Shown: positions 24,209 through 32,384, numbered from the stretch's first letter. The stretch: 64,000 bases of DNA from Entomomonas sp945283395 (GCA_946480835.1 CAMLLC010000002.1:310001-374000); one strand, 5' to 3'. The notes: generated by a model not told the origin, from the sequence alone. Program-made: numbers and translations.

Positions 24209-27046
24209 ATGGGTGGAAAGAGCAAAGCGCAATTTATAGGCTATTGGTATGGCGCAACCATGCACTGCGGTATTGGTCTTGCCATGGATGAGCTTTATAA
24301 GATAGAGGTGGGTGGTAAAACCGCATGGACAGGATCAATCAAGAAAAATGGCACTTTTGGCATAGCTCAACCTTGGTTATTTGGTGGTATAAAAGCTGAG
24401 GGCGGTATTTGGGGGAGTTTGCAAGTTCTGTTTGGCCTCAAAGATCAACAGCGTAGCAGTTACTTAACTCGGCTATTAGGGAAAAATATCCCAGCTTACC
24501 GCGGCACGGCAACAGTTGTTTTCGATGGTTGGATGTGCGCATTAAATCCTTACCCTAAAGAGTGGGCATTTTGCTACAGAAGACTGACCAGCGGCTGGCC
24601 TGATGATACGCCTTGGTATCCTGAAAAAATAAGTATCTGGTTAGCTAATAACAAAATACAAGCCATGAACCCTGCCCATATGCTCTATGAGAGTTTTATC
24701 AGTGACACATGGGGAAGTGGTGAACCTCGATCGAAAATGGACGATGCTGCTTTTCGTAAAGCAGCTGATACTCTTTATAATGAACAGTTCGGCCTATGCA
24801 TAGAGTGGAAAACTAGCGATGAGATAAAAAAATTCCGTGATCTGGTCTGCGATCATATAGGCGCTAAATGCAGTACAGACAATACGACAGGGCTTATCAC
24901 TATAAGATTGATTAGGGATGATTATAAAATAGAAGACTTATCTACCTTTGATGAAGACACAGGCTTACTTGATCTCCAGTTTGATAGTACAAATAATACC
25001 GAAGTACCTAGTCAGGTTATAATTAAGTATACCGACGCTATCACCTTTCAAGAATGCTCAATCGCTGCCGTTAATCCAGCTGTTGCTCAAGGGCAGTTTG
25101 GACGCAATACCGAAACAACCGAGTACCCAGCCATACCTACAGGAGAGCTAGCTACAAGAGTAGCCTTTAGGGATTTAAAAGCTAAAACTACGGCGCTTAA
25201 GCGTTGTACAGTAAAATTAGACCGTAGAGGATATGAATTAGTAAATGGGCAGCCTTTTAGAATTAAAACTAAATACCGCATTAACAATTTAGATATAGTG
25301 GTGCGTGGCGAACGTAGAGAAGAGAAGTTCTTAACCGATGGTACTATCACAATTACCGCCCTTCAAGACGTCTTCAGTTTACCTAAAGTAGCTTTTAATC
25401 CTACACCTGAGAATCCAGGGCAATGGCAACCAGATCCACCCGCAGCAGTAAACAATGCTGTACTAATTGAATCGCCTTATAGAGAGCTATCGGCAGTTAT
25501 TGACCCAGCCAACTTAAAATTACTGGATGACACGGATAGTTTCTTTTTTGCCATTGCTCGAGAACCTAATAGCTCGTGCCGTAGTTTCAATATGATAAGT
25601 AGAGTCAAAGGGGCCTCTGTATTTAATGATTTAGATACAACCTTCAGCTGGTGTCCTACCGCGACTATAACTAGCCCTATAGGTTATACGGATGAGGTTA
25701 TTCATATTGCAGAAGGCTATTTAATTGAGCAAGTGGTAGCAGGCACGGCGGCCTTGATTGATAATGAAATTGTACGAATTGACGAAGTGGACTTAATTAA
25801 CAGCCAAATAGTTATAGGCAGAGGCTGTATAGATACAGTTCCTGTTAATCATAATATTGGAGCTACTATATGGTTCTACGACACCTTTGAAGCAGTAGAT
25901 GAAACCCTATACTCAGCAGGGTTAACCGTGGAGGCTAAGCTATTATCCAGTACAGCCAACGCTATCTTACCCGAAAGCCAAGCACCGCTTGAAGCCCTTA
26001 CCTTCGTGGGGAGACAAGCGCTACCCTATGCACCAGGTAACTTTAAAATTAATGGTACCCCCTATCCTGACAGCACTAATAGCTCGCAAATCTCAGTAAG
26101 TTGGTCGCACCGTAATAGACTAATTCAGGCTGATCAGCTAATTGATACTCGCGTAGGGGATATATCCACTGAGCCCGGTACTAGCTATAACTTAAACATC
26201 TACAATGGCGGAGCACTGATTAAAAAAGTAACAGGAATAACAACTACCAATTACGTTTTCAACACTAGCGAACTGGGGGACACTTCTCCTAAAGATAAGT
26301 CTTTATTGCAATTTGATGATTTTAGCGATCCAGCAGGTAATAACTGGACAACTCATGGTAATCCGCAAATTATATCCGACAGTGGCGCTATCGGAGGTAG
26401 TTGTCTAAGCCTTGATGGAAGCTCTTATCTTTCAACTGACAACTCGTCCGTCATGAATTTCGGTAAAGGTGAGTTTACAATCGAGTGCTGGATTAAGCCA
26501 AAGCCAAACACTGGGAAGCCTTTTTGCGTGATCATATCTTCACAACTGTTAGAAAACTCACCTGATAAATTCTTCAATATAGCGGTGATTGGAGACAATA
26601 GCGGTCAAAAAATCTATGCACAACACTATAACGGTTATGATAACCGGGTTGTTTTTCTGAATGATAGCTACTTAAATTTTTATGACAACCAATGGCATCA
26701 TGTGGCTTTTGTTAGAGAAGATAACAAAGAGCCTACATTCTATATAGACGGGCAGAAGATGAATGCCACCGTTGCTAACGGATCATGGATAGGTTTAGAT
26801 ATCACCTCTGTCAGTGAAGTATTTTTAGGTCGCCGTAATGATATAGCCAATAATTATCTTTTTGAGGGACTGCTTGATCAATTAAGAATTACACCCAAGG
26901 CCCTATATACTACTAATTTTACACCATCTAAAGAGCCTTATAACTACAGCGACGGAGAAAGTGTTACCTGTCGAATTACGCTTAACTCAGAGAGAGATGG
27001 CTTAACCAGTTATCAAACCCATGATATTAGCTTTAAGGTGGAATAG
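24209..27046 (+). CDS. Tail tip / host-specificity protein with C-terminal LamG-like domain
   Basis: 945 residues. The N-terminal two thirds is a phage tip-attachment (gpJ-like) body: AQFIGYWYGATMHCGIGLAMDE, CYRRLTSGWPDDTPWYP, AHMLYESFISDTWGSG. From about residue 700 to 905 it switches to a concanavalin A/LamG-like jellyroll (LSLDGSSYLSTDNSSVMNFG, EFTIECWIKPKP, QWHHVAFVREDNKEPTFYIDGQ, FEGLLDQLRITPKALY). It determines adsorption; the jellyroll is a likely carbohydrate- or surface-binding module acquired by domain shuffling. Confidence 0.85.
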   Translation: MGGKSKAQFIGYWYGATMHCGIGLAMDELYKIEVGGKTAWTGSIKKNGTFGIAQPWLFGGIKAEGGIWGSLQVLFGLKDQQRSSYLTRLLGKNIPAYRGTATVVFDGWMCALNPYPKEWAFCYRRLTSGWPDDTPWYPEKISIWLANNKIQAMNPAHMLYESFISDTWGSGEPRSKMDDAAFRKAADTLYNEQFGLCIEWKTSDEIKKFRDLVCDHIGAKCSTDNTTGLITIRLIRDDYKIEDLSTFDEDTGLLDLQFDSTNNTEVPSQVIIKYTDAITFQECSIAAVNPAVAQGQFGRNTETTEYPAIPTGELATRVAFRDLKAKTTALKRCTVKLDRRGYELVNGQPFRIKTKYRINNLDIVVRGERREEKFLTDGTITITALQDVFSLPKVAFNPTPENPGQWQPDPPAAVNNAVLIESPYRELSAVIDPANLKLLDDTDSFFFAIAREPNSSCRSFNMISRVKGASVFNDLDTTFSWCPTATITSPIGYTDEVIHIAEGYLIEQVVAGTAALIDNEIVRIDEVDLINSQIVIGRGCIDTVPVNHNIGATIWFYDTFEAVDETLYSAGLTVEAKLLSSTANAILPESQAPLEALTFVGRQALPYAPGNFKINGTPYPDSTNSSQISVSWSHRNRLIQADQLIDTRVGDISTEPGTSYNLNIYNGGALIKKVTGITTTNYVFNTSELGDTSPKDKSLLQFDDFSDPAGNNWTTHGNPQIISDSGAIGGSCLSLDGSSYLSTDNSSVMNFGKGEFTIECWIKPKPNTGKPFCVIISSQLLENSPDKFFNIAVIGDNSGQKIYAQHYNGYDNRVVFLNDSYLNFYDNQWHHVAFVREDNKEPTFYIDGQKMNATVANGSWIGLDITSVSEVFLGRRNDIANNYLFEGLLDQLRITPKALYTTNFTPSKEPYNYSDGESVTCRITLNSERDGLTSYQTHDISFKVE

Positions 27047-27148
27047 GAGATAACGGCATTGATGTTTTAGCTATACTTTAGTCTAATATTCTAATCTGTA
27101 ACAACATGTTTATCATTTAAGCTTTTTGATCAAAAGGATTAGAGCCTA

Positions 27149-27640
27149 ATGAAAAAGCTTGTGATGATGCTGGTTATAACTTTACTAGCTGGCTGCTCCA
27201 CACGGGTAGCTGATCTAACAGTTGTAAGCACTAAGAACTTTAATATGAACTCAGGTAACATAGCGACGGGCGGAAGGGTTGTAGGCTCCAGCAATGTGCC
27301 TGTTATTCTGTTTCCAATTGGTTATCCCAGCTTAAAAGAGGCAGTTGATAATGCAATTGAAAAAGACAGATGCGCCGTTGGATTATCTAACGCGGTTATT
27401 TATAATAATTTCTTTGCATTTTTATTTGGGTATGTGGGAATCTCAGTTAAAGGTGATTTGATTATAGATAATAATCAAGCCGGTTGCGGTGGTTATACGC
27501 CTGTTCAGCAACAAAGTTATGTTAAGCCACCAGTAACGAACAGCAATTCAAACAGGGATCAACAGTTAATAGAGTTAGAGCGTCAAAATCTGCCTTACGA
27601 TGAATACCAAAGACGCTATCAACAAATAATGGGGCAGTGA
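27149..27640 (+). CDS. Lipoprotein, first gene of an envelope cassette
   Basis: 163 residues. Signal peptide MKKLVMMLVITLLAGC with lipobox L-A-G-C16, so Cys16 should be lipidated. The middle (NTSNVPVILFPIGYPSLKEAVDNAIEK-like segment and the YNNFFAFLFGYVGISVKG strand) resembles uncharacterised lipoproteins of the TRL type; the C-terminus is Gln/Asn-rich with EYQRRYQQIMGQ. It follows the tip gene by about 100 bases with its own leader and is 1 base upstream of the next gene. Possible lysogenic-conversion function. Confidence 0.75.
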   Translation: MKKLVMMLVITLLAGCSTRVADLTVVSTKNFNMNSGNIATGGRVVGSSNVPVILFPIGYPSLKEAVDNAIEKDRCAVGLSNAVIYNNFFAFLFGYVGISVKGDLIIDNNQAGCGGYTPVQQQSYVKPPVTNSNSNRDQQLIELERQNLPYDEYQRRYQQIMGQ

Positions 27641-27641
27641 T

Positions 27642-27929
27642 ATGAAATTCGGTGGAGCTATTTGTTTTGTATTGAGCATCCTTTTAATAGGTTATGCCTT
27701 AACTATGGATGTTAGTGTAAGTACTGGATATGGGAGAGTGAATAATCTAGGACTGATGTCTGAAAGGCAAAACTCTCTAATAATAGGCGGTTTTCTATTT
27801 CTTGCTAGTGTTATTCTTCATGTTTTTGCAAGAGATAGTTCGCGTACTAAGAAATGCCCGTCTTGCGCAGAAAAAATAAAAGTCGATGCAATAAAGTGTA
27901 GGTTCTGTGGTAATGGATTAGATAAATAA
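27642..27929 (+). CDS. Two-TM protein with C-terminal zinc ribbon
   Basis: 95 residues. Hydrophobic segments at about 4-21 and 46-63, then a cytoplasmic-type zinc ribbon with CPSC (72-75) and CRFC (86-89). Such membrane proteins with a double CxxC ribbon are often small stress or defence accessory proteins, but no function can be claimed. It is the second gene of the 27.1-28.9 kb cassette. Confidence 0.75.
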   Translation: MKFGGAICFVLSILLIGYALTMDVSVSTGYGRVNNLGLMSERQNSLIIGGFLFLASVILHVFARDSSRTKKCPSCAEKIKVDAIKCRFCGNGLDK

Positions 27930-27944
27930 TGAATGTAGGATAAG

Positions 27945-28856
27945 ATGAAAAAAACTTTCATAATACTAATGTATGTACTAATTTTTTTAGTCATCACATG
28001 TGCGGGATATGTTTATTACCTTAAAACCATAAACTTGATAGATTATAAGGCATTAGATAACTGCGAAAGAATCGTACTTAGCAAACTAGTATCACCATCC
28101 TCGTATAAGCTTGTCTCTGGCAACCTGTCATTTATAAGTATAGCAGATTATGAACGAGCAGCTAGAGTGGAGGGGTTATCTAATGAGTTTATTGATAAGC
28201 TAAATAATGATCCAAACCCCACTCTTAGAGAAATAAAATTAACTTTTGACGCATCCAATAGTTTTGGCGCTAATATCAGGCAAGTGGCAAGGTGTTCATA
28301 TTACTCTGATTCAGCATCCAGCAGATTTACAAGTTTGTACTATGTGCGGATTGGAGATAATTTTGTAAGAGATAGTAGCTATTACTCTAATATTTCCAAA
28401 AAAGAAAATACAGCTTGGTTATTGGATTTAGATGTTGATAGTAAAGCTATTTTAGCTGGCTCTATAAAGGACATCTTTTTACCCATAAAATACTTGTTTT
28501 CTGGTGTTAAAATAGGTGAAGGAGTAGATAATAGTAAAAGAATTAAAATAGAGGTTAACAAGCAATTGAGCGAAATAAGGCCCATTAACAATGCTGTTAA
28601 TCAATTTAATAGTTCTGAACTACCAAAAACATGGACAATATTAATAGCTGCAACAACTAATATTAAAAATGCTGAAAAAATATTAATGAAGCTCAGAAAG
28701 TCAAATTATAACGCATATACTAGATCAGAAGATAAGATTGTTAGGGTATTTGTTGGCCCCTTTATCGATAAATCAGTGGCTAACAAAGTAAATGAGCAAA
28801 TTCAACAACAATTCAATGAAAAAGGTATTATTAGAGAGTTTAAACCAAGTAGGTAA
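27945..28856 (+). CDS. Membrane-anchored SPOR-domain protein
   Basis: 303 residues. One N-terminal transmembrane segment (about 5-25), an unassigned periplasmic middle, and a C-terminal SPOR domain at about 226-300 (WTILIAATTNIKNAEKILMKLRKSNYNAY, then VRVFVGPFIDKSVANKVNEQIQ). SPOR domains bind denuded glycan strands at division sites. A phage-encoded SPOR protein beside a lipoprotein could remodel septal peptidoglycan or block a competing phage; both are inference. A good terminator follows. Confidence 0.8.
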   Translation: MKKTFIILMYVLIFLVITCAGYVYYLKTINLIDYKALDNCERIVLSKLVSPSSYKLVSGNLSFISIADYERAARVEGLSNEFIDKLNNDPNPTLREIKLTFDASNSFGANIRQVARCSYYSDSASSRFTSLYYVRIGDNFVRDSSYYSNISKKENTAWLLDLDVDSKAILAGSIKDIFLPIKYLFSGVKIGEGVDNSKRIKIEVNKQLSEIRPINNAVNQFNSSELPKTWTILIAATTNIKNAEKILMKLRKSNYNAYTRSEDKIVRVFVGPFIDKSVANKVNEQIQQQFNEKGIIREFKPSR

Positions 28857-28864
28857 CTATCAAT

Positions 28865-28887
28865 AACCCGCCTAGAGCGGGTTTTAT
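28865..28887 (+). terminator. Intrinsic terminator after the envelope cassette
   Basis: AACCCGC (28865-28871) pairs with GCGGGTT (28877-28883), followed by TTTT. Marks the end of the three-gene cassette. Confidence 0.8.
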
Positions 28888-28972
28888 TGAGTTACTTTGT
28901 TAGGCTTTTTTATTAAAAAAATGAAAATATCAGAAAGAAACAGTTATAAATTTACTATTTTTTTGGAGTTAA

Positions 28973-29045
28973 GTTCCCCTTTACTCTCTGCGGTTCAGGG
29001 AGTAAAGAAAATGCTATTATAGCAATTTGGGATGAGAGAGGGAAC
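28973..29045. ncRNA. Candidate three-way-junction RNA element
   Basis: Closing stem GTTCCC (28973-28978) with GGGAAC (29040-29045) encloses a 12-bp hairpin (CTTTACTCTCTG 28979-28990 with CAGGGAGTAAAG 28996-29007, one G-U) and a second hairpin (TGCTA 29012-29016 with TAGCA 29020-29024). It sits between the SPOR gene terminator and the 3' end of the convergent repressor gene, so the transcribed strand is not known. No known RNA family was recognised. Confidence 0.5.
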
Positions 29046-29072
29046 TACAACGGCAATGTGCATATTTGTACA

Positions 29073-29501
29073 TTATTCCAAAAACTCTCTGACTAAATCA
29101 ATTGTAATGTTATTATCACTCAAAAATTTATAAAAAATTTCTATGTCTTTTTTGCCGTGCGCAAGCAAAAGTGTTGAAAGAACCTGTTTTCCTATTTCTT
29201 CAGATGATAATCTGCTTAAATCTGCCATTTTAGATAGCGCCCTAACATTATTTTCACTTAGATCAATTGAAATTATATGCGGTCTAGATGGTGATCTATA
29301 CCCTAAATCCTCAGGGGTTACATTTAAAGCTTTAGCAAGCTTCAATATAGTTCTCAATCTGGGCGCAGAACCTTTGCCTGTTTCATATCTGGCAATTTGG
29401 ATTTTACTTACACCGCTCAAGCTGGCCAACTCTTCTTGAGAAAGATCTGCCATAGATCGGTAATAAACCAGTAACTCAGCAAAAGTTTTTTCAGTACTCA
29501 T
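29073..29501 (-). CDS. XRE-family transcriptional repressor (prophage repressor candidate)
   Basis: 142 residues starting at the ATG at 29501. The HTH is at about residues 17-57: SQEELASLSGVSKIQIARYETGKG, then LRTILKLAKALNVTPEDLG. The C-terminal half has no S24 peptidase motif, so it would not be cleaved by RecA. It is transcribed away from the RHH/Bro gene pair, with repeated AAATGAT-type sites between, which makes it the best candidate for the lysogeny repressor. Non-cleavable repressors are typically removed by antirepressors, of which this phage has five. Confidence 0.8.
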   Translation of the reverse strand: MSTEKTFAELLVYYRSMADLSQEELASLSGVSKIQIARYETGKGSAPRLRTILKLAKALNVTPEDLGYRSPSRPHIISIDLSENNVRALSKMADLSRLSSEEIGKQVLSTLLLAHGKKDIEIFYKFLSDNNITIDLVREFLE

Positions 29502-29543
29502 ATATAACCTAAGTAATTTATCTACTGCATAGGATAGCATTTC

Positions 29544-29640
29544 TTTAAATGATATCAAAAGATAATGCTTGACAAGCTATTCTAAATGATATTAAATGAT
29601 ACTATAAATTAGTAAATGAATTTAATAACTAGTAAATGAG
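29544..29640. promoter_or_regulatory. Operator repeats and promoter of the immunity block
   Basis: AAATGATAT occurs at about 29547 and 29584, AAATGATAC at 29594, and TAGTAAATGA at 29610 and 29630. Embedded is a rightward promoter, TTGACA (29569-29574), 17-base spacer, TTAAAT (29592-29597). Spaced repeats over a promoter between divergent repressor and RHH genes are the expected operator layout. Confidence 0.65.
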
Positions 29641-29648
29641 GCTTTAAA

Positions 29649-29813
29649 ATGAGGCAAAAGAAAATACCTACCATAATTAGGTTTACAGAAGATGAAAGAG
29701 CTTGGCTTGATAAAAAAGTTGAGGACAGCGGTAGAACGTTAAGCGGTCAAGTAAGGGTTTGGTTAAAAAAAGAAATGGAACAAGAACAATCCCAGCAGGA
29801 GACCCATCAATGA
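29649..29813 (+). CDS. Arc-like ribbon-helix-helix protein (54 aa)
   Basis: 54 residues: KIPTIIRFTEDERAWLDKKVEDSGRTLSGQVRVWLKKEM has the RHH pattern (short beta-strand then two helices). It lies immediately downstream of the operator region and overlaps the Bro-N gene (ATGA), so it takes the place of a Cro- or Arc-type regulator in the rightward transcript. Confidence 0.7.
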   Translation: MRQKKIPTIIRFTEDERAWLDKKVEDSGRTLSGQVRVWLKKEMEQEQSQQETHQ

Positions 29814-30535
29814 GCAATTTAGTACCTTTTGATTTTAATGGCGATTCAATTAGAGCTATAAATTTAAAAAATGAACCTTGGTTTGTAGCGGAAGATGTGT
29901 GTAAGGCATTAGGTTTGTCAAACCCTACTATGTCTCTGAAATCACTGGATGATGACGAACGGTCTAAGTTTAACTTAGGGCGACAAGGCGAAGTAAATAT
30001 TATCAATGAATCGGGGTTATTCACTTTAACTTTACGTTGCCGTGACGCTTTAACGCAGGGAACAAAGCCTTATTTATTTAGAAAATGGGTAACAGGTGAA
30101 GTATTACCATCTATCCGTAAAACAGGCAGCTATACAGCAAAACAAGAAAGTAATGGTTTGCTTCAATTTAGAAAAGCTAGAGCTATCAAAATGGCTACTG
30201 ATTCAATCAAGGAAATTTACACCATATTTCCTAATCTTAGTGAACAGTCAAAGCAAGTTATCGGTGCAAATGTTTTAAATCCTATTATAGGTGCAGAAGT
30301 AATACCATTACCTAAATTAGAGCATAAGACTTATTCAGCTACTGAGATTGGGGAAAAGTTAGGAATATCTGCTAATAAAGTAGGGCGCATTGCAAAAGAG
30401 TTAGGCTTAAAAACTGCCGAGTTTGGTATGTATGTTTTGGATAAATCCGCCCATTCAGTTAAGCAGGTAGAAACTTTTAGATATTTTGAAAATGCTATAG
30501 ATGTGATTAATTCAGCTATCAATAAGGCTTCTTAA
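29810..30535 (+). CDS. Bro-N domain antirepressor
   Basis: 241 residues from the ATG at 29810. Bro-N at about 1-105: VPFDFNGDSIRAINLKNEPWFVAEDVCKALGLSNPTMSLKSLDDDERSKFNL, NESGLFTLTLRC, FRKWVTGEVLPSIRKTGSY. The C-terminus has a second small HTH-like region (TYSATEIGEKLGISANKVGRIAKELGLKT, about 178-206). Coupled to the RHH gene. Probably an antirepressor of the P22/N15 type or a lytic regulator; target unknown. Confidence 0.85.
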   Translation: MSNLVPFDFNGDSIRAINLKNEPWFVAEDVCKALGLSNPTMSLKSLDDDERSKFNLGRQGEVNIINESGLFTLTLRCRDALTQGTKPYLFRKWVTGEVLPSIRKTGSYTAKQESNGLLQFRKARAIKMATDSIKEIYTIFPNLSEQSKQVIGANVLNPIIGAEVIPLPKLEHKTYSATEIGEKLGISANKVGRIAKELGLKTAEFGMYVLDKSAHSVKQVETFRYFENAIDVINSAINKAS

Positions 30536-30560
30536 TTATGAAAGCACAAACTAAAAAGGC

Positions 30561-30881
30561 TTATTCTTCATTTTCTTTATTAAGCTTCTTTATAGATTGG
30601 GATGCTTTCTTTAAATCTGCCACTATTTGCGCCACAAGTAATTGCATCTGCCTATGCGCAGGAAATTGTTCTGCGCTATTAATATCCTCTCTAGAGGACA
30701 TAATAGCCTGTACAGATTTCTGTGTAGATTTAAGCTGTTCATCATAATGTAAACTTTCTTCAAGCCGATATATAAGCTCAGAATTAACTGATCTATTATT
30801 AGCTTCGGCAGATTCCTTAAGCTTCTCATAAAGAGAATAAGGTAATCTAAATTGTGATCGATATATGTCATCTTTTTTCAT
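30561..30881 (-). CDS. Arc-family ribbon-helix-helix repressor
   Basis: 106 residues. The N-terminal YRSQFRLPYSLYEKLKESAEANNRSVNSELIYRLEESL is a clear Arc/Mnt-type RHH, followed by a coiled-coil tail (QLLVAQIVADLKKASQSIKKLNKENEE) for oligomerisation. It reads away from a second RHH gene (30947), and the space between contains a perfect inverted repeat, its likely operator. Confidence 0.85.
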   Translation of the reverse strand: MKKDDIYRSQFRLPYSLYEKLKESAEANNRSVNSELIYRLEESLHYDEQLKSTQKSVQAIMSSREDINSAEQFPAHRQMQLLVAQIVADLKKASQSIKKLNKENEE

Positions 30882-30934
30882 GTCACTATATTGACACTAA
30901 ATTATATAGCTTGTGTAGTGACAATGTGTCACTA
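30881..30934. promoter_or_regulatory. RHH operator (inverted repeat TAGTGACA-ATG-TGTCACTA)
   Basis: TAGTGACA (30916-30923), three bases, TGTCACTA (30927-30934) form a perfect 8-bp inverted repeat. Two further half-sites (TGTCACTA at 30881, TGACACTA at 30892) lie next to the Arc-type start codon. The spacing between divergent RHH genes is typical of Arc/Mnt operators. Confidence 0.75.
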
Positions 30935-30946
30935 AAGGAAGTATGA

Positions 30947-31108
30947 ATGCAAAAAGAAATCGCAAGAACTCAAGTTAGATTTCCTATAGATATCATGGAA
31001 TCTTTGAAGCAGTGGGCAAAAGAAGAGGGACGTTCTATGAATTCTTTGCTAGTGCAAATAGCAAGAGAGGAGAAAAAAAGGAGACAAATTAATGAAGGTA
31101 AAAATTAA
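30947..31108 (+). CDS. Arc-like ribbon-helix-helix protein (53 aa)
   Basis: 53 residues: IARTQVRFPIDIMESLKQWAKEEGRSMNSLLVQIAREEKKRR is a second, divergent RHH protein. GGAAG lies 6 bases upstream of its ATG at 30947. The pair of divergent RHH genes around a palindrome forms a switch next to the repressor block. Confidence 0.75.
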   Translation: MQKEIARTQVRFPIDIMESLKQWAKEEGRSMNSLLVQIAREEKKRRQINEGKN

Positions 31109-31110
31109 AA

Positions 31111-31140
31111 AAGCCTCAAGTGCGGTAACACTCAAGGCTT
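31111..31140 (+). other. RNA hairpin in a gene leader
   Basis: AAGCCTCAAGTG (31111-31122) pairs with CACTCAAGGCTT (31129-31140) with a 2x2 internal loop, followed by TCT. Either a weak terminator after the RHH gene or a translational control hairpin for the gene at 31179. Confidence 0.5.
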
Positions 31141-31178
31141 CTCATTTAACAGTCATATCCACGCAAGGAAATAGACCT

Positions 31179-31475
31179 ATGAATAATACTACAGCAACCG
31201 ATTTTAATAGTCAAATAGACGAAGCTTACAATGCTGCTAGCAATGCACTGGATTGTGTAAGTTTAGCTATGGAACATATTGGAGGGCTTGAGGCATTATT
31301 TAAATCGATCATTTTACAAACTAAAGACAAGCAAGGATTGAAAGAGGTATTGAATGCTTCTAAGCTCGGATGTTATGTTTGCGATGATTTTATAAACTCT
31401 TTAGATTGCCAAAAAGAAGATTTAGAAAAAGCTATAAAAAGCCTATTGGTAAAAGGAGGTTATGCTCATGAATAA
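31179..31475 (+). CDS. Hypothetical phage protein
   Basis: 98 residues. The ATG at 31179 (AAGGA upstream) is preferred to an in-frame ATG at 31092, which would run through the hairpin and overlap the RHH gene. Helical (NSQIDEAYNAASNALDCVSLAMEHIGGLEALF), with a CYVCDDF segment near 65-71. Resembles short phage proteins placed before Rha/antirepressor genes; no function assigned. Confidence 0.6.
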   Translation: MNNTTATDFNSQIDEAYNAASNALDCVSLAMEHIGGLEALFKSIILQTKDKQGLKEVLNASKLGCYVCDDFINSLDCQKEDLEKAIKSLLVKGGYAHE

Positions 31476-32190
31476 TCTAATCCTATCTAATGTATTAACT
31501 ATGTCCAGTAATGAAATAGCTAATCTTGTAGACTCTAGACATGATAAGGTTAAACAGTCTATAGAAAGGCTTGCAGGTCGTGGAACTATTCAACTCCCCC
31601 CAATGGGGGAAGTTAAAAACCATCTTGGACAAATGGTAAAAGAATACATTTTTACTGGTGAACAAGGTAAACGTGATTCAATTATAGTTGTCGCTCAATT
31701 ATCGCCAGAATTCACGGCTAGACTAGTTGATAGATGGCAAGAGTTAGAAGCACAGATTGCCAAACCTATTGACCCTATCCAAGTATTAAATGACCCTAAA
31801 AAAATGAGAGGACTGTTATTAACCTATTCTGAAAAAGTAATAGCCTTAGAGGAAAGAGTAGGGGAGTTACAACCAAAAGCAGAAGCTTTAGATAGAATAG
31901 CCAAAGTAACTGATGGATCAATGTGTATTACCGACGCAGCAAAACATTTAGATATAGCACCTAAACAGCTATTCACCTTTCTAAGTTGTAAAGAATGGAT
32001 TTATAGAAGATTAGGCAATAAAAATTGGGTTGGCTATCAAGATAAGATACAACAAGGCTTATTGGAGCATAAAATAGTTGTTATAGGCTCAGATGATGAT
32101 GGTAATGATAAAACTGCTCCACAAGTAAGGATAACTAGAAAAGGATTAACTAAGTTATCTGAAATGTTGACTGTAGATAGGGCGGTGTAG
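31468..32190 (+). CDS. Rha-type protein with C-terminal KilAC domain (antirepressor)
   Basis: 240 residues. A strong AAGGAGGT lies 7 bases before the ATG at 31468. N-terminal Rha domain: LTMSSNEIANLVDSRHDKVKQSIERLAGRG, YIFTGEQGKRDSIIVVAQLSPEFTARLVDRWQELE. C-terminal KilAC from about 140: DGSMCITDAAKHLDIAPKQLFTFLSCKEWIYRRLGNKNWVGY. Rha+KilAC proteins antagonise phage repressors. Overlaps the upstream gene by 8 bases. Confidence 0.88.
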   Translation: MNNLILSNVLTMSSNEIANLVDSRHDKVKQSIERLAGRGTIQLPPMGEVKNHLGQMVKEYIFTGEQGKRDSIIVVAQLSPEFTARLVDRWQELEAQIAKPIDPIQVLNDPKKMRGLLLTYSEKVIALEERVGELQPKAEALDRIAKVTDGSMCITDAAKHLDIAPKQLFTFLSCKEWIYRRLGNKNWVGYQDKIQQGLLEHKIVVIGSDDDGNDKTAPQVRITRKGLTKLSEMLTVDRAV

Positions 32191-32192
32191 TT

Positions 32193-32384
32193 ATGTATAT
32201 TACCTCTAAGCAATATAACATTGAGCTATTGAAACTAATGCAAAGATTTGCAACTGACCAGCAATTATTTAATTTGTCTAAGTGCCTTGAAAGCAGGGCG
32301 CAAAATTTAGCTTGTGAAAATCTCTCTTTTAGAGAGGCTAAAGCAAGCTTAACAGTTAAAACTATAAGAGATTTATTAAATTAA
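32193..32384 (+). CDS. Hypothetical phage protein (63 aa)
   Basis: 63 residues, two bases after the antirepressor gene. Helical, basic (KQYNIELLKLMQRFATDQQLFNLSKCLESRAQNLACENLSF). Unrecognised; ends just before the terminator at 32392. Confidence 0.5.
   Translation: MYITSKQYNIELLKLMQRFATDQQLFNLSKCLESRAQNLACENLSFREAKASLTVKTIRDLLN

Noticed and set aside
29073..29501. LexA/S24-type cleavable repressor
   Set aside because: The C-terminal half has no Ala/Cys-Gly cleavage site and no Ser-Lys catalytic pair; it is an XRE repressor without a protease domain.
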